Part shown: positions 10,177-18,574 of the stretch, one piece after another
Position numbering within the stretch: the first letter of the stretch is position 1
Layout: every line of letters begins with the position of its first letter
From: Idiomarina aquatica
GTDB lineage: Bacteria; Pseudomonadota; Gammaproteobacteria; Enterobacterales; Alteromonadaceae
DNA length: 64,000 nucleotides
Assembly (NCBI RefSeq): GCF_003987185.1
Contig: NZ_PIPS01000001.1
Coordinates: 434,001-498,000, forward strand
Direction of reading: 5' to 3'
The notes under the pieces: generated by a model
Database searches by the model: none
What the model saw: the letters and a program-made list of their open reading frames with translations, nothing else
Told to the model about the DNA's origin: nothing
Made by a program: the position numbers and the translations under genes

Positions 10177-10797
10177 CTACTGCTCTTCGCCACGCTGGCT
10201 CAAAATACCATCAACCAGACCGTAATCTACGGCTTCCTGTGCCGCCATGAAGTAATCGCGATCGGTGTCGCGCGCCACTTTCTCGTAATCCTGTCCGGTA
10301 TTATCCGCTAACATACGGTTCAAGCGCTCTTTCAGATCGAGGATCTGTTTGGCGTGAATTTCGAAATCCGAAGCCTGGCCCTGGAAACCGCCTAACGGCT
10401 GGTGAATCATTACCCGTGAATTCGGCAGACAATAGCGTTTGCCCTTAGCACCGCCGGCCAACAGGAAAGCGCCCATACTGGCAGCCTGCCCCATGCACAC
10501 GGTACTGACGTCGGGTTTGATAAACCGCATGGTATCGTATATCGCCATACCGGCCGTTACCACGCCACCCGGCGAGTTAATGTAGAGATAAATGTCTTTA
10601 TCCGGATTGTCCGACTCCAGGAACAACAGCTGTGCCACAATCAAATTGGCCATATGGTCTTCGACCTGACCACAACAAAAAATCACCCGCTCTTTCAACA
10701 AACGAGAATAAATATCGTAAGAACGCTCACCCTTAGAAGTCTGTTCGACCACCATTGGAACAAGCTGTGCCATTGGGTCCTGAATATCACTCGACAT
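10177..10797 (-). CDS. clpP: ATP-dependent Clp protease proteolytic subunit ClpP
   Basis: 206 aa. The catalytic Ser107 lies in GQAASMGA and His132 in MIHQP, both in the usual context. ClpP forms the double-ring serine peptidase chamber that pairs with ClpX. It lies between tig and clpX in the standard tig-clpP-clpX order, and a perfect 14-bp hairpin stands in the gap to tig. Confidence 0.97.
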   Translation of the reverse strand: MSSDIQDPMAQLVPMVVEQTSKGERSYDIYSRLLKERVIFCCGQVEDHMANLIVAQLLFLESDNPDKDIYLYINSPGGVVTAGMAIYDTMRFIKPDVSTVCMGQAASMGAFLLAGGAKGKRYCLPNSRVMIHQPLGGFQGQASDFEIHAKQILDLKERLNRMLADNTGQDYEKVARDTDRDYFMAAQEAVDYGLVDGILSQRGEEQ

Positions 10798-10813
10798 TAA
10801 TTTAATGCTCCTG

Positions 10814-10850
10814 AAATAAAAATGGCTCGTATGAGGTCATACGAGCCATT
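10814..10850 (-). terminator. Hairpin between tig and clpP (terminator or attenuator)
   Basis: A perfect 14-bp stem (10821-10834 with 10837-10850) encloses only GG and is followed on the minus strand by TTTTATTT. In the tig-clpP gap it could partly end the tig transcript or stabilise its 3' end. Confidence 0.55.
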
Positions 10851-10893
10851 AAACCAAGCAGATACGGAGTCCGTCAAGGATTCCGTCTTGATC

Positions 10894-12192
10894 TTACTGC
10901 TTTGGGTTCATAATATCGTCAAAGCTCGCTTCTTTCTCAGAAACGTTTGCTTGCGACATCACGTAGTCAATTGCCTGCTCTTCCAAGGCCAGGTTACGAA
11001 CCTGTTGCATCATGTCATTGTTCGACTTGTAGTACGCAACCACTTCTTCAGGGTCTTCGTACGCAGAAGCCGCGTTCGCAATGATGGCGTCAACTTTTTC
11101 GTCGTCTGGCTTCATTTCGTTTTGGCGAATCACTTCACCCAGTAACAAGCCAACTTTAACGCGTTCTTTTGCCTGTTCTTCGAACAGTTCTGCCGGCAAT
11201 TCAGGCATTTGCTCTGGGTTGCCGCCGAAACGTTGTGCAGCCTGCTTACGCAGCGCGTCGATTTCCTGGTCGATCATCGCTTTTGGCAACTCAACGTCGT
11301 TATGCTCAACAATACCCTTCAGCACCTGATCTTTCAGCTTACCTTTAACGGCATTGTTCAGTTCGCGTTCCATGTTTTTACGCACTTCAGCTTTCAGCGC
11401 ATCAACACCGCCTTCTTTCACGCCAAACAACGCCACAAACTCGTCGTTCAGTTCTGGCAGTTCACGTTCTTCAACAGTTTTCGCGGTAACCACGAATTGC
11501 GCGTCTTTCCCTTTCAGGTTTTCCGCGTGGTAGTCTTCCGGGAACGTCACTTCGATGGTCTTTTCTTCGCCCGCTTTGATGCCTTTGATTTGGTCTTCAA
11601 AGCCAGGAATCATGCGGCCTTCGCCCAGTTCCAGCTGGAAGTCTTCGGCTTTACCGCCTTCGAATTCTTCGCCGTCAATTGAACCGACAAAATCCATCGT
11701 TACACGGTCGCCTTTCTTCGACTTACGCTTAACTTCTTTCCAGCCAGCGTGTTGCTTGCGCAACGTTTCCAGCATGTTGTCGACGTCTTCGTCAGTAACT
11801 TCAACCGCAGGCTTTTCAATAGCGATTTTATCCAGGTTTTTCACTTCAACTTCTGGATACACTTCGAACGTCGCAGTGAACTCAAGGTCTTTACCCGGTT
11901 CATTCACTTTAGGTTCGATAGCAGGCGCGCCGGCAGGGTTTAGTTTTTCCTGCATGACCGCTTCGTAGAATTTGCTTTGCATCACACCCGATGCCGCGCG
12001 CGAACGAGCTTCGCGACCAAACAGCTTCTGCAGCACGTGTGGAGGAATTTTTCCCTTACGGAAACCGTTCACACGACGGTGACGGTATTCTTCTTTCAGT
12101 AAACGTTTGACTTCGTTGTCAATAGTATCCGCCGGTACCGAAATGGTGACGCGACGTTCTAAACCTTGAGTTGTCTCTACAGAAACCTGCAT
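10894..12192 (-). CDS. tig: Trigger factor
   Basis: 432 aa ribosome-associated chaperone and prolyl isomerase that meets nascent chains. The N-terminal ribosome-binding region has the signature around [11 protein letters not shown] (residues 44-54). The middle is an FKBP-type PPIase domain (about 155-245), and the rest is the helical chaperone body. Length and start match the family. It heads the clp block, and a good promoter is seen at 12305-12333. Confidence 0.97.
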   Translation of the reverse strand: MQVSVETTQGLERRVTISVPADTIDNEVKRLLKEEYRHRRVNGFRKGKIPPHVLQKLFGREARSRAASGVMQSKFYEAVMQEKLNPAGAPAIEPKVNEPGKDLEFTATFEVYPEVEVKNLDKIAIEKPAVEVTDEDVDNMLETLRKQHAGWKEVKRKSKKGDRVTMDFVGSIDGEEFEGGKAEDFQLELGEGRMIPGFEDQIKGIKAGEEKTIEVTFPEDYHAENLKGKDAQFVVTAKTVEERELPELNDEFVALFGVKEGGVDALKAEVRKNMERELNNAVKGKLKDQVLKGIVEHNDVELPKAMIDQEIDALRKQAAQRFGGNPEQMPELPAELFEEQAKERVKVGLLLGEVIRQNEMKPDDEKVDAIIANAASAYEDPEEVVAYYKSNNDMMQQVRNLALEEQAIDYVMSQANVSEKEASFDDIMNPKQ

Positions 12193-12304
12193 TGCTTCAT
12201 TACCTCGGTTTCAATCAATGAATGTCGTGCGCCCCTTTTGTTATCAAATGCTAATCAAAAGATGTGGGCACCACAACGGCGTTGACCTTTAAAAATGACG
12301 CAGC

Positions 12305-12333
12305 ATTATAGCGAGGTAACCGACGCGAGTCGA
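12305..12333 (-). promoter_or_regulatory. Predicted promoter of tig
   Basis: The minus strand reads TCGACT (12333-12328), 17 nt, TATAAT (12310-12305). The leader to the tig ATG would be about 105 nt. The -10 is perfect; the -35 matches TTGACA at four positions. Confidence 0.55.
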
Positions 12334-12345
12334 GAGGCTAAGAGG

Positions 12346-12380
12346 AAAAAAGCTGGCGGGCGTGCGTTAAAAACGCACGC
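12346..12380 (-). terminator. Probable terminator of the small 74-codon gene
   Basis: GCGTGCGTT-AAA-AACGCACGC (12360-12380) is a perfect 9-bp hairpin touching the stop codon. On the minus strand a T6 run follows, but only after 8 further nt, so termination is less certain than at the other sites. Confidence 0.45.
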
Positions 12381-12604
12381 TACTGTTCCAATTTTAAGAT
12401 GAGGTTATTGATTTCACCCAGTCGATCCGGTTTATCGCCGCGCATATTTTCCTGATCGGCAACTTCCGTTTCGTATTCATCGTAACGCCACTGTTTGAGG
12501 ATTTCGAGCTTCTGTTCTTTGCTCAGATCGTCACGCTTCAGAACATTTTCAGGCTCACCGAACGTACCCGCGGGATTGCGCAAACAGGTTTCATAATCAG
12601 CCAT
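12380..12604 (-). CDS. Small conserved hypothetical protein (74 aa)
   Basis: The start is set at the ATG at 12604 (MADYETCLRNPA) because GGAGGT lies 6 nt before it; another start 12 nt upstream has no such site. The protein is soluble, acidic and helix-prone, with one Cys and a central KEQKLEILKQWRYDEYETE stretch. No signal peptide or membrane segment is seen. It resembles small proteins of unknown function found in proteobacteria. It stands alone between tig and a tRNA cluster, with its own ribosome site and a possible terminator, which supports a real gene. No function can be given. Confidence 0.7.
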   Translation of the reverse strand: MADYETCLRNPAGTFGEPENVLKRDDLSKEQKLEILKQWRYDEYETEVADQENMRGDKPDRLGEINNLILKLEQ

Positions 12605-12717
12605 TGCGACCTCCAATAATGTACACTAGCGAAGAAAGATTCTGACGTTAAGTCTAGTTGTAATGAGGGGATACGCAAATAAATCGGCAGACGATCAGAT
12701 AACCGCAGTAACAATAA

Positions 12718-12794
12718 TGGTCGGCGAGACTGGATTCGAACCAGCGACCCCTTGGACCCAAACCAAGTGCGCTACCAAGCTGCGCTACTCGCCG
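12718..12794 (-). tRNA. tRNA-Pro (anticodon TGG), copy 2
   Basis: 77 nt cloverleaf beginning CGGCGAGTAGCGCAG, anticodon loop TTTGGGT giving TGG, acceptor stem CGGCGAG/CTCGCCG, with CCA encoded. It is identical to the copy at 13047-13123 and is last in the minus-strand tRNA operon. Confidence 0.95.
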
Positions 12795-12828
12795 AAAACC
12801 TAGATTGTTCACTGGAGGAAAAAAGAAG

Positions 12829-12905
12829 TGGGGTGGATGATGGGACTTGAACCCACGACAACCGGAATCACAATCCGGGGCTCTACCAACTGAGCTACAC
12901 CCACC
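12829..12905 (-). tRNA. tRNA-His (anticodon GTG)
   Basis: Acceptor GTGGGTG with the extra 5' G (G-1) facing C73, the identity mark of tRNA-His. Anticodon loop TTGTGAT, T loop TTCAAGT, CCA encoded. Third in the minus-strand tRNA operon. Confidence 0.95.
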
Positions 12906-12932
12906 ACTGATAGACTTTTGTTTGGCGCGTTC

Positions 12933-13009
<77 letters not shown>

Positions 13010-13046
13010 ATATCGAACTTTTCCTGCAACCGCCTGCTTTTATAAA

Positions 13047-13123
13047 TGGTCGGCGAGACTGGATTCGAACCAGCGACCCCTTGGACCCAAACCAAGTGCG
13101 CTACCAAGCTGCGCTACTCGCCG
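13047..13123 (-). tRNA. tRNA-Pro (anticodon TGG), copy 1
   Basis: The same 77-nt sequence as 12718-12794. It is first in the operon and lies about 45 nt after the predicted start of the promoter at 13173-13202. Confidence 0.95.
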
Positions 13124-13172
13124 AACTTTCATAAAAGCGTGTTATCAGCTTGCTGGCTGACAACGGGGGCGA

Positions 13173-13202
13173 ATATTACCTGCTGCGATTGTCAGCGTCA
13201 AA
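13173..13202 (-). promoter_or_regulatory. Stable-RNA promoter of the tRNA operon
   Basis: The minus strand reads TTGACG (13202-13197), 18 nt, TATTAT-like TAATAT (13178-13173), followed at once by TCGCCCCCG. A GC-rich discriminator of this kind is the hallmark of stringently controlled rRNA/tRNA promoters. No other site in the 260-nt gap before folD is as strong; a TATAAC at 13335-13340 may serve folD, but its -35 is poor. Confidence 0.7.
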
Positions 13203-13384
13203 CATTTTTTGCGAAACAATGACTGAGTGGCTACTTTTGCAACAAGCTGTCTATTTTTAGCACATTATCACTCAAAAAGCCGTCATTTTTGCCGTACTAT
13301 CGTACAGTGACAAGGCATCGCAAAACTCGTACACTATAACGCCAGACCAAACACTCATCATCTAGCTTGGGGAATAACCGACAC

Positions 13385-14239
13385 ATGCCCGCACAAATTA
13401 TCGATGGTAAAGCAATCGCTGCCGCCGTTCGAGAACAAGTAAAGTCGCAAATCAGTGAACGTATCAACAGTGGCCTGCGCGCGCCGGGGCTCGCCGTAGT
13501 TCTGGTCGGCAAAGATCCCGCCTCCGAAGTGTATGTCGGCAATAAACGCCGCGCCTGTGAGGAAGTCGGCATCAAATCCTTTGATTATGATTTACCGGAT
13601 TCCTCCTCACAACAAGAGCTTGAGGCGCTGATTGACCAATTGAATGACGATCCGCAAATCGATGGAATCCTGTTGCAGTTGCCGTTACCGGCCGGACTTG
13701 ATGCAACGCCAATTCTTGAACGGATCCGTCCGGACAAAGACGTCGATGGTTTTCACCCTTATAACATCGGTCGATTGGCACAACGCATCCCGGCGCTGCG
13801 CCCCTGCACACCCAAGGGCGTTATTACCCTGCTGGAAAGCACCCAGATCGATTTGCACGGGTTAAATGCGGTCGTGGTCGGCGCTTCCAATATCGTTGGC
13901 CGTCCAATGAGCCTTGAGCTATTGTTGGCCGGTGCCACCACCACAGTCTGTCACCGTTTTACTAACGACCTTGAGCAACACGTGCGCCGCGCCGACATTT
14001 TAGTGGTTGCGGTGGGCAAACCTGAGTTTGTTCCCGGTGATTGGGTGAAACCCGGTGCCATCGTCATTGATGTCGGTATGAATCGTCTTCCTGATGGCCG
14101 TCTCACCGGCGACGTGGAATATGCCGCCGCAGCAGAACGAGCCGGTTGGATAACGCCGGTACCGGGGGGCGTCGGACCAATGACCGTTGCCTCGCTGATT
14201 GAGAACACTTTACAGGCCTGCGTCGATTATCACGACTAA
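13385..14239 (+). CDS. folD: Bifunctional methylenetetrahydrofolate dehydrogenase/cyclohydrolase FolD
   Basis: 284 aa from the ATG at 13385 ([14 protein letters not shown]). A TTG 18 nt upstream is in frame but has no ribosome site, while GGGGAA precedes the ATG. FolD interconverts 5,10-methylene- and 10-formyl-tetrahydrofolate, supplying one-carbon units for purines and formyl-Met. The catalytic stretch [14 protein letters not shown], the [11 protein letters not shown] motif and the NADP-binding [10 protein letters not shown] are all present. It converges with the pilus operon; its TAA overlaps the TAG of the TadE-like gene. Confidence 0.97.
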   Translation: MPAQIIDGKAIAAAVREQVKSQISERINSGLRAPGLAVVLVGKDPASEVYVGNKRRACEEVGIKSFDYDLPDSSSQQELEALIDQLNDDPQIDGILLQLPLPAGLDATPILERIRPDKDVDGFHPYNIGRLAQRIPALRPCTPKGVITLLESTQIDLHGLNAVVVGASNIVGRPMSLELLLAGATTTVCHRFTNDLEQHVRRADILVVAVGKPEFVPGDWVKPGAIVIDVGMNRLPDGRLTGDVEYAAAAERAGWITPVPGGVGPMTVASLIENTLQACVDYHD

Positions 14240-14889
14240 CGGCGATAGCCGCTGAGCATCTCGTGTTGTGCCGAACTGCTCAGCGGCCACTGCGGTCGGC
14301 CCTGACCGTTGCCAAGCACGCAGTTACCCCGCCACAACGCAAGCTGCCCCAGAAATTCGGCCACCAACGGAATCGTTAAATCTTCACACCATTGTGTTTC
14401 GATACGCAGTACCCGTGCCTTGGCCCATGCTTCGGAGTCCTCCTGAGCCTGACGGGCCTCATAGTGATCAACGGCAATTTCCCTGATGTAACGACGCTGT
14501 TCATTATCCCAGCGCCGCTCGGCAAACCGCTGAAAATCTTGCTTGGTCGGTTGCAATACCTTTAACCGTCCGTATAGGGCATAATGAATCCCTTGCTCCA
14601 CCACCGCTTCGGTCGCTGCGGCGACGGCTTCACTGTGTTGCAGTTGTGGTTTGACACCGGCCATCCCCAAAATCAACATATTACGCATTTTGCTCTGGTT
14701 GCCGTGATTGATGGCCCCCACCCTGACGGCATACTGGGTTGCCGTATGCAATGTCTGCTGAGCCCACCACAGCCACAGCAATTGAGTAATAAAACAAATA
14801 GCCAATAAAATGATTGGCCATGCCACCACAAACTCGGTCACCGCCTGAGCTCGTTGTCGGTGCAATGACGACAATCTATGGCGCAACAT
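14236..14889 (-). CDS. TadE-like pilus assembly protein
   Basis: 217 aa from the ATG at 14889; AAGGT lies upstream and the gene overlaps the previous one by 14 nt. A short basic N-terminus ([14 protein letters not shown]) leads into [20 protein letters not shown], a single membrane helix with the Glu and Pro typical of TadE/TadG pseudopilins. The rest is predicted periplasmic, with two Cys near the C-terminus (WCED, GNCV) that may pair. TadE-like proteins normally belong to Flp/Tad pili, so finding one as last gene of an R64-type pilus operon is unusual. The domain call is fairly good; the role in this operon is inferred. Confidence 0.7.
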   Translation of the reverse strand: MLRHRLSSLHRQRAQAVTEFVVAWPIILLAICFITQLLWLWWAQQTLHTATQYAVRVGAINHGNQSKMRNMLILGMAGVKPQLQHSEAVAAATEAVVEQGIHYALYGRLKVLQPTKQDFQRFAERRWDNEQRRYIREIAVDHYEARQAQEDSEAWAKARVLRIETQWCEDLTIPLVAEFLGQLALWRGNCVLGNGQGRPQWPLSSSAQHEMLSGYRR

Positions 14890-15280
14890 AACCAATGACC
14901 TTGACGCTCAATAGCGGCGGTTGCCAGTGATAATCGTTAAAGTCTTTCATCAGCAAGGTCACCGACGGTCGATGGATTTCAGCCCGCATGATCAGACGAT
15001 GTTGATCGGCTTCAAACTGCCAACCACCGGTATCCGGGAACACCAATGGCTGCGGCAACAAAGCGGCGCTGACCAATTCACTCTGGCTGCCGGCAAAACG
15101 TCCGTGCAGGCGGTAAAAGTTGCGTTGCGCCTGTTGCAGTTGCAGCATCGATAGCCGCCACACCTGTACCTGCTGTAACGCCTGTTGCTGTTGCCAGAGG
15201 GAAAACCAGCTCAATGACAGCGTCGCGGCCACTGCCAATGCCGCGACAGCCGATAGTAAGGTCATGCCTTGGTTGGGCAT
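14876..15280 (-). CDS. Pilin-like protein (putative minor pilin)
   Basis: 134 aa. It begins MPNQG-MTLLSAVAALAVAATLSLSW, a type IV prepilin-like leader with Gly before the cleavage point and a long hydrophobic helix, then a soluble C-terminal domain. Unlike true major pilins it has Ser, not Glu, at position 5 after the Gly, the residue that guides subunit docking. It follows the prepilin gene by 1 nt and overlaps the TadE-like gene. A minor pilin or assembly-tip role is likely but inferred; no Cys is present. Confidence 0.6.
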   Translation of the reverse strand: MPNQGMTLLSAVAALAVAATLSLSWFSLWQQQQALQQVQVWRLSMLQLQQAQRNFYRLHGRFAGSQSELVSAALLPQPLVFPDTGGWQFEADQHRLIMRAEIHRPSVTLLMKDFNDYHWQPPLLSVKVIGYVAP

Positions 15281-15281
15281 G

Positions 15282-15728
15282 TTAGCCCTGGAAAGTTATT
15301 GTGAGTGTACCGCTAGAGTAACTGGCTACTGTAGCTATCTCAGAATATTCTTTAACTAACCTTTCTCCTTCGGAGTCAGTGTTAACCCCATTGAACGAAA
15401 CAATATATTTAGTCAGATCCATTGTATCAGGGCCAATCATTACATCCCCACCCCAGGGGTTTTTCTCTACACCATCCCCCCAGGTCGCCGGAACCGCACC
15501 GATAGCGCTCAGTTCGGTAATACTGATACCGGTATAGACGCCCGTATTCGGTCGCCACATTTGCGCGCCCGATTGCAGCGTCGTGATCATGCTTTTCGCT
15601 TCTGAAATGCGCGAATTGGACACTGCCCAATCACGCAGCACCAACGTTCCCAGGGTGGCGATAGCGATAATACTCAAAACCGCTAACACCTCGATAAAGG
15701 TAAACCCACGTTGTATCACTCGTTTCAT
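15282..15728 (-). CDS. Type IV prepilin (PilS-like major pilin candidate)
   Basis: 148 aa from the ATG at 15728; AGGAG lies 7 nt before it (an ATG three nt upstream is also possible). Leader MKRVIQRG precedes FTFIEVLAVLSIIAIATLG, the canonical prepilin peptidase site with Glu5. The C-terminal part holds NPWGG and a beta-rich end like the PilS/type IVb pilins. No Cys occurs in the mature protein, so the disulfide loop common in these pilins is missing. It lies after the platform gene in the operon and is the best candidate for the main fibre subunit. Confidence 0.8.
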   Translation of the reverse strand: MKRVIQRGFTFIEVLAVLSIIAIATLGTLVLRDWAVSNSRISEAKSMITTLQSGAQMWRPNTGVYTGISITELSAIGAVPATWGDGVEKNPWGGDVMIGPDTMDLTKYIVSFNGVNTDSEGERLVKEYSEIATVASYSSGTLTITFQG

Positions 15729-15760
15729 CATTACTCTCCTTGTTGATAAATCCGTCCCTG

Positions 15761-16795
15761 TCATTGCAGTAAGGCCATCATCGTTTGCCCACCCGCCTGC
15801 AACAGTAGCAATAACAGCGCAACAATAACTCCATACAGCAACGCCAACGTCAGCCATTGTCGTCGCAACAATTGTCGCCGAATACTGGTATCGCAACGCA
15901 ATGCGGTACGCCAAAGGCCGTCAACGGCGGCGCCGTTGTGACCGCTGTTGTGTAACCGAAATAATAACTCCGGTGTCAGCAGCCCGGTGCTCATCACCTG
16001 CGACAGATGCTGTTCTCCGCGAGCCAGCCGGTTTGCCATACATTGCAGATGATACCCGGCATATGGGTTTGACAGCGGCTGCAAACGTCGCAGGCTGTCT
16101 TGCAGACTCAGCCGGTGCCGTAACAGTAACGCCACCATCTGCGTCACCCAGACCGCGCTCATGGCGCGTTGGTAGCCGAACAAACCCAATCGTTCCAGTC
16201 GCCAGCGCCAGGGCGCTATCCAATGGCGCCCCAGCCAACGATAAAACAGCCACAGCCCGACCGCCGTGCATAGCGACACGACACCCCACTGCATCAATAA
16301 TTCGGCCAGCGACAGCACCACGTTAATGCTCCAGTGCTCCACCGGCACCGTTGCGTGCGCCAGCAGCCGGGGCAAGTACGATTGCCCTGCCGCCAGCGTT
16401 GCCGTCAGTACCAGCGCCAGCACAAACATCGGGTACAGACGCTGCCGCCAGAGGCTGAGCTGTAACTGATAACGACGTCGCTGAAAGTCGCGGTAACCAT
16501 GCAGCAAATCGGTCAAACAGTCACTCTGCTGTCCCAGCGCGAAAACCTGTAATAATTCAGGGTTCAGGCAGTCTTTTAAGCCACTGATCATGGGGCGACC
16601 ACTGCGCAGACACTGATAAAGTCGTTCGGCCATCCGCGCTTCCGCCGCCAAACCGTACTGTTGCGCACTCAAACACATTGCCTGCGCAGCCTGGAGCGGA
16701 CTGCAGCCATCCTCCAACCACAGGCAATAATCCTCCACCCATTGCCACTGCCGAGTTGTCGACCAACGCAGTAACAACGACGATTTAGCAGGCAC
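15761..16795 (-). CDS. Pilus inner-membrane platform protein (GspF/PilR family)
   Basis: The frame is open far upstream inside the ATPase gene; I set the start at a GTG at 16795 behind GAGGG, giving 344 aa and an 11-nt overlap with the ATPase. The pattern is a GspF domain (EDGCSPLQAAQAM ... GLKDCLNPELLQVFALGQQ), a membrane helix near 130-150, a second pair of helices, a second GspF-like half (LLLRHRLSLQDSLRRL ... SNPYAGYHL), and a final C-terminal helix. This family couples the motor ATPase to pilin extraction. The family is clear; the start is uncertain. Confidence 0.8.
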   Translation of the reverse strand: MPAKSSLLLRWSTTRQWQWVEDYCLWLEDGCSPLQAAQAMCLSAQQYGLAAEARMAERLYQCLRSGRPMISGLKDCLNPELLQVFALGQQSDCLTDLLHGYRDFQRRRYQLQLSLWRQRLYPMFVLALVLTATLAAGQSYLPRLLAHATVPVEHWSINVVLSLAELLMQWGVVSLCTAVGLWLFYRWLGRHWIAPWRWRLERLGLFGYQRAMSAVWVTQMVALLLRHRLSLQDSLRRLQPLSNPYAGYHLQCMANRLARGEQHLSQVMSTGLLTPELLFRLHNSGHNGAAVDGLWRTALRCDTSIRRQLLRRQWLTLALLYGVIVALLLLLLQAGGQTMMALLQ

Positions 16796-18197
16796 GAGGG
16801 CCCTCGGGCTGGTACTGATACACTTGCGCCGGTTCCGACAAGCTGCCGCGAGCGCCGGTTTGTGCACGCCAGCGTGCCGCCATCGACTGCCAGCCCTGCT
16901 GACACAAGTAGTCTCGCCAGCCACTGTAATCCTCGCGACGGAGAAAACGTCGCGCCGGATGATCCATCAACACATATTCGGCAACCAGCAGCGACTCCGC
17001 TCCGCGGTGCACCAAATGCTGTGCGATAATGCCCTGCAACACACCGGTTGCAATCAGTTCATTAATGCGCAGACCAAGGTTTGTCAGGCGCTGAATCGCG
17101 CCAATACAGTCATGAGCGTGTAACGTTGCGGTCACCAGATGCCCGGTCAAGGCAGCCATCAAAGCGGCTTGGGCAGTCTGCGCATCGCGAATTTCACTGA
17201 TCGAAATCACATCAGGATCTTCCCGTAGGGCAATTTTGATGTGCTCTGAAAAATGCTCGGATTGTCCGTCGACCCAACGTTGTTCCACCCCCGGCTGAAC
17301 AATTTCAATCGGATCTTCCAGTGAAATGATTTTCCGATCCGCCCCAAACAGTTGATTTACCGCCGCCAGCGTCGTGGTTTTGCCATGACCGGTGGCGCCA
17401 ACGATTAAAATTAACCCATGCCGGTGACGGATCAATTCGTGGATCCCGGCCTGGACATCGGCGGCCATATTCAATTGGCTCAAACTGAGCGCCTGCTGCT
17501 GTTCCGGCAATAACCGCAGGGTCACCGCAAAGCCATGATTAATCGGTGACTTCTGTAACCGCAAACGAACCCGCTGCGCTTCGTGCTCGGCGGTCGCCGG
17601 CAACAGCAGTTCGATACTGGCACTGTCGCAACTGTCTTCATTAAACACCTCCCGATAATCGTTACTGTAGGTATTCAGCGCCGCCGCAATGGATTCCACC
17701 ATGGCTTCCCGACTGCGGTGCCGAGCCCCGATCAGGCGTCCTTTGACACGAAAATTAACCACCGCCCGTACCGGCGTAAACCGCAAATGAATGTCTGACG
17801 CCTGCATCGCCAGTGCTTCGCTCACCAGATCCGTCAAGGTCTGTTGCGCGCGGGTGGTATTCATTTGCCCGTTCGGCTGACTCAGTAAACCGTCCCCACC
17901 ATGTTCGCGCTCGGCTTCGTCCAACAACGAGCGAATATTCGCGGCGCTGGCAAATGCGGTAACCACCGGCCTTTGCAACCGTTCCTGCAGCATTTGCTTG
18001 ACGTTATTCATCTCCAGTTGCGCCTGCCGCGGCACCGCCGGAGAACACACCAGCATGCCGGCTTCGGTTGCGAGAATGGCCAGCTCCGGCTGAGCATTAC
18101 TGCGCCAGCGTTCCGACAATTCAAGACAATAACTGAGAATCGAGGGCGGAATGACACACCCCTGTAGCTCACTGCTCTCAACTAGCGCTTCGGCCAT
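16785..18197 (-). CDS. Type IVb pilus assembly ATPase (GspE/PilQ family)
   Basis: 470 aa. It holds the motor signature set: an Asp box (ASDIHLRF), Walker A GATGHGKTTT near residue 272, Walker B DVISISEIRD and a His box TLHAHD. It powers pilus assembly at the cytoplasmic face with the GspF-type platform encoded next. The tetra-Cys zinc motif of many GspE/PilB ATPases is absent, as in R64 PilQ-like enzymes. Its start overlaps the PilP-like gene by 16 nt. Confidence 0.9.
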   Translation of the reverse strand: MAEALVESSELQGCVIPPSILSYCLELSERWRSNAQPELAILATEAGMLVCSPAVPRQAQLEMNNVKQMLQERLQRPVVTAFASAANIRSLLDEAEREHGGDGLLSQPNGQMNTTRAQQTLTDLVSEALAMQASDIHLRFTPVRAVVNFRVKGRLIGARHRSREAMVESIAAALNTYSNDYREVFNEDSCDSASIELLLPATAEHEAQRVRLRLQKSPINHGFAVTLRLLPEQQQALSLSQLNMAADVQAGIHELIRHRHGLILIVGATGHGKTTTLAAVNQLFGADRKIISLEDPIEIVQPGVEQRWVDGQSEHFSEHIKIALREDPDVISISEIRDAQTAQAALMAALTGHLVTATLHAHDCIGAIQRLTNLGLRINELIATGVLQGIIAQHLVHRGAESLLVAEYVLMDHPARRFLRREDYSGWRDYLCQQGWQSMAARWRAQTGARGSLSEPAQVYQYQPEGPRAC

Positions 18198-18574
18198 GAT
18201 GGTTCTCCAACGGCGGGTAAGGTTTTGCGATGCCAGTGCGGCTGTTGATTGACCTGATAACGCGTCAAGCTCAGGCCCGTAAAACGGACCGTACTGACCA
18301 GTTGATGGGGTCGCGCCGGCGCAATCGCTTGCCGCGGCGATTGAGTGCGCCCATTAAGTTCAGCCAATTGCTGTAATAGTTCGGCGTGTTGTAACTGCAA
18401 CTGTGCTAATTCATTGTCCAGCTGCTGTTGCTGGATTTGTAACTGCACCTGCTGATAACGTTGATTCAGTGCCTGCACATCGACCGTCGATTGCGGCGAT
18501 GACGGCAGCGCTGACGCTGCCACACTGTACATGCTCAGCAGCGCCAATGGCATTGAGCGGTTGTTGTTCTTCAT
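18182..18574 (-). CDS. PilP-like pilus biogenesis protein
   Basis: 130 aa from the ATG at 18574, in an ATGA overlap with the previous gene and preceded by GGAAGGTGG. A signal peptide (MKNNNRSMPLALLSMYSVAASA) leads to a Gln-rich coiled coil (about 40-75) and a short C-terminal domain. The size, the secreted coiled coil and the position between PilO2- and ATPase-like genes fit R64 PilP, but sequence similarity cannot be judged by eye. Confidence 0.6.
   Translation of the reverse strand: MKNNNRSMPLALLSMYSVAASALPSSPQSTVDVQALNQRYQQVQLQIQQQQLDNELAQLQLQHAELLQQLAELNGRTQSPRQAIAPARPHQLVSTVRFTGLSLTRYQVNQQPHWHRKTLPAVGEPSWPKR

Noticed and set aside
15921..16326. Overlapping frames on both strands inside the platform gene
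   Set aside because: They lie within the GspF-type gene and have Arg/Ala/Thr-rich composition typical of shadow frames.
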